DNA of 6,443 bases from Polaribacter sp. (GTDB lineage: Bacteria; Bacteroidota; Bacteroidia; Flavobacteriales; Flavobacteriaceae), in NCBI GenBank assembly GCA_029245665.1, contig JAQWOW010000258.1, positions 1 to 6,443 of the forward strand, in the 5' to 3' direction. Positions 6,429-6,443 of this stretch are shown here, one piece after another; position 1 is the stretch's first letter, and every line of letters starts with the position of its first letter. A model generated the notes under the pieces. The model was not told the origin of the DNA. It did not search any database and worked only from the letters and a program-made list of their open reading frames with translations. The translations under genes and the position numbers were made by a program.

Positions 6429-6443
6429 ATGTCTAAATTTAGA
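6429..6443 (+). CDS. Start of the next operon gene, probably a second exbD (partial)
   Basis: Only ATG and four further codons (MSKFR) are inside the window, 18 bases after the exbD stop and preceded by an AT-rich leader. Flavobacterial operons of this kind commonly have two consecutive exbD genes, and the second often begins with MSKF, so a second ExbD is the best guess. The sequence itself shows only a plausible start codon in the right place. Confidence 0.5.

Noticed and set aside
1..6443. A single gene system joining the outer-membrane receptor with the ExbB/ExbD genes
   Set aside because: They are on opposite strands with two unrelated genes between them. ExbB/ExbD serve many receptors, so proximity alone does not indicate a dedicated pair.

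Overview
The window is AT-rich DNA from a member of the Bacteroidota, most probably a marine-type Flavobacteriaceae. The evidence is the low GC content, A-rich leaders in place of clear Shine-Dalgarno sites, a carboxypeptidase-regulatory-like domain fused to a TonB-dependent outer-membrane receptor, and an ExbB with a cleavable-looking signal peptide followed by ExbD-type genes. The genus cannot be fixed from this sequence alone.

Layout. Positions 1-2256 (minus) hold an intact but window-truncated TonB-dependent receptor of the outer membrane beta-barrel family; its last few dozen residues lie outside the window. Positions 2257-2514 are non-coding. They carry a candidate flavobacterial promoter for the receptor, with an imperfect palindrome over its -33 element, and nothing else recognisable. 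Positions 2515-3213 (minus) encode a YugP-family membrane zinc metallopeptidase. A 95-base divergent spacer separates it from a cytoplasmic type I L-asparaginase (ansA, plus, best start 3309). A 201-base spacer with a terminator-like inverted repeat and long T tracts follows. Then comes a tight plus-strand operon: exbB (4563-5285), an unassigned four-helix membrane protein (5294-5764), exbD (5769-6410), and the first five codons of another gene (6429 onward), which is likely a second exbD.

How the genes fit together. ExbB and ExbD form the proton-driven inner-membrane motor that, through a TonB protein probably encoded further downstream, energises outer-membrane receptors such as the one at the left end. 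The two loci are on opposite strands and separated by unrelated genes, so the link is functional rather than operonic. The metallopeptidase and asparaginase appear to be independent housekeeping or catabolic genes.

The points most worth a second look are the membrane protein embedded between exbB and exbD, a periplasmic CxxC-bearing insertion in ExbD, loss of the usual TM3 glutamate and proline in ExbB, a non-canonical second active-site motif in the asparaginase, and a tandem duplication of the asparaginase start codon region. I found no mobile element, CRISPR array, tRNA or rRNA, and no sign of a wholly new defence or mobile system.
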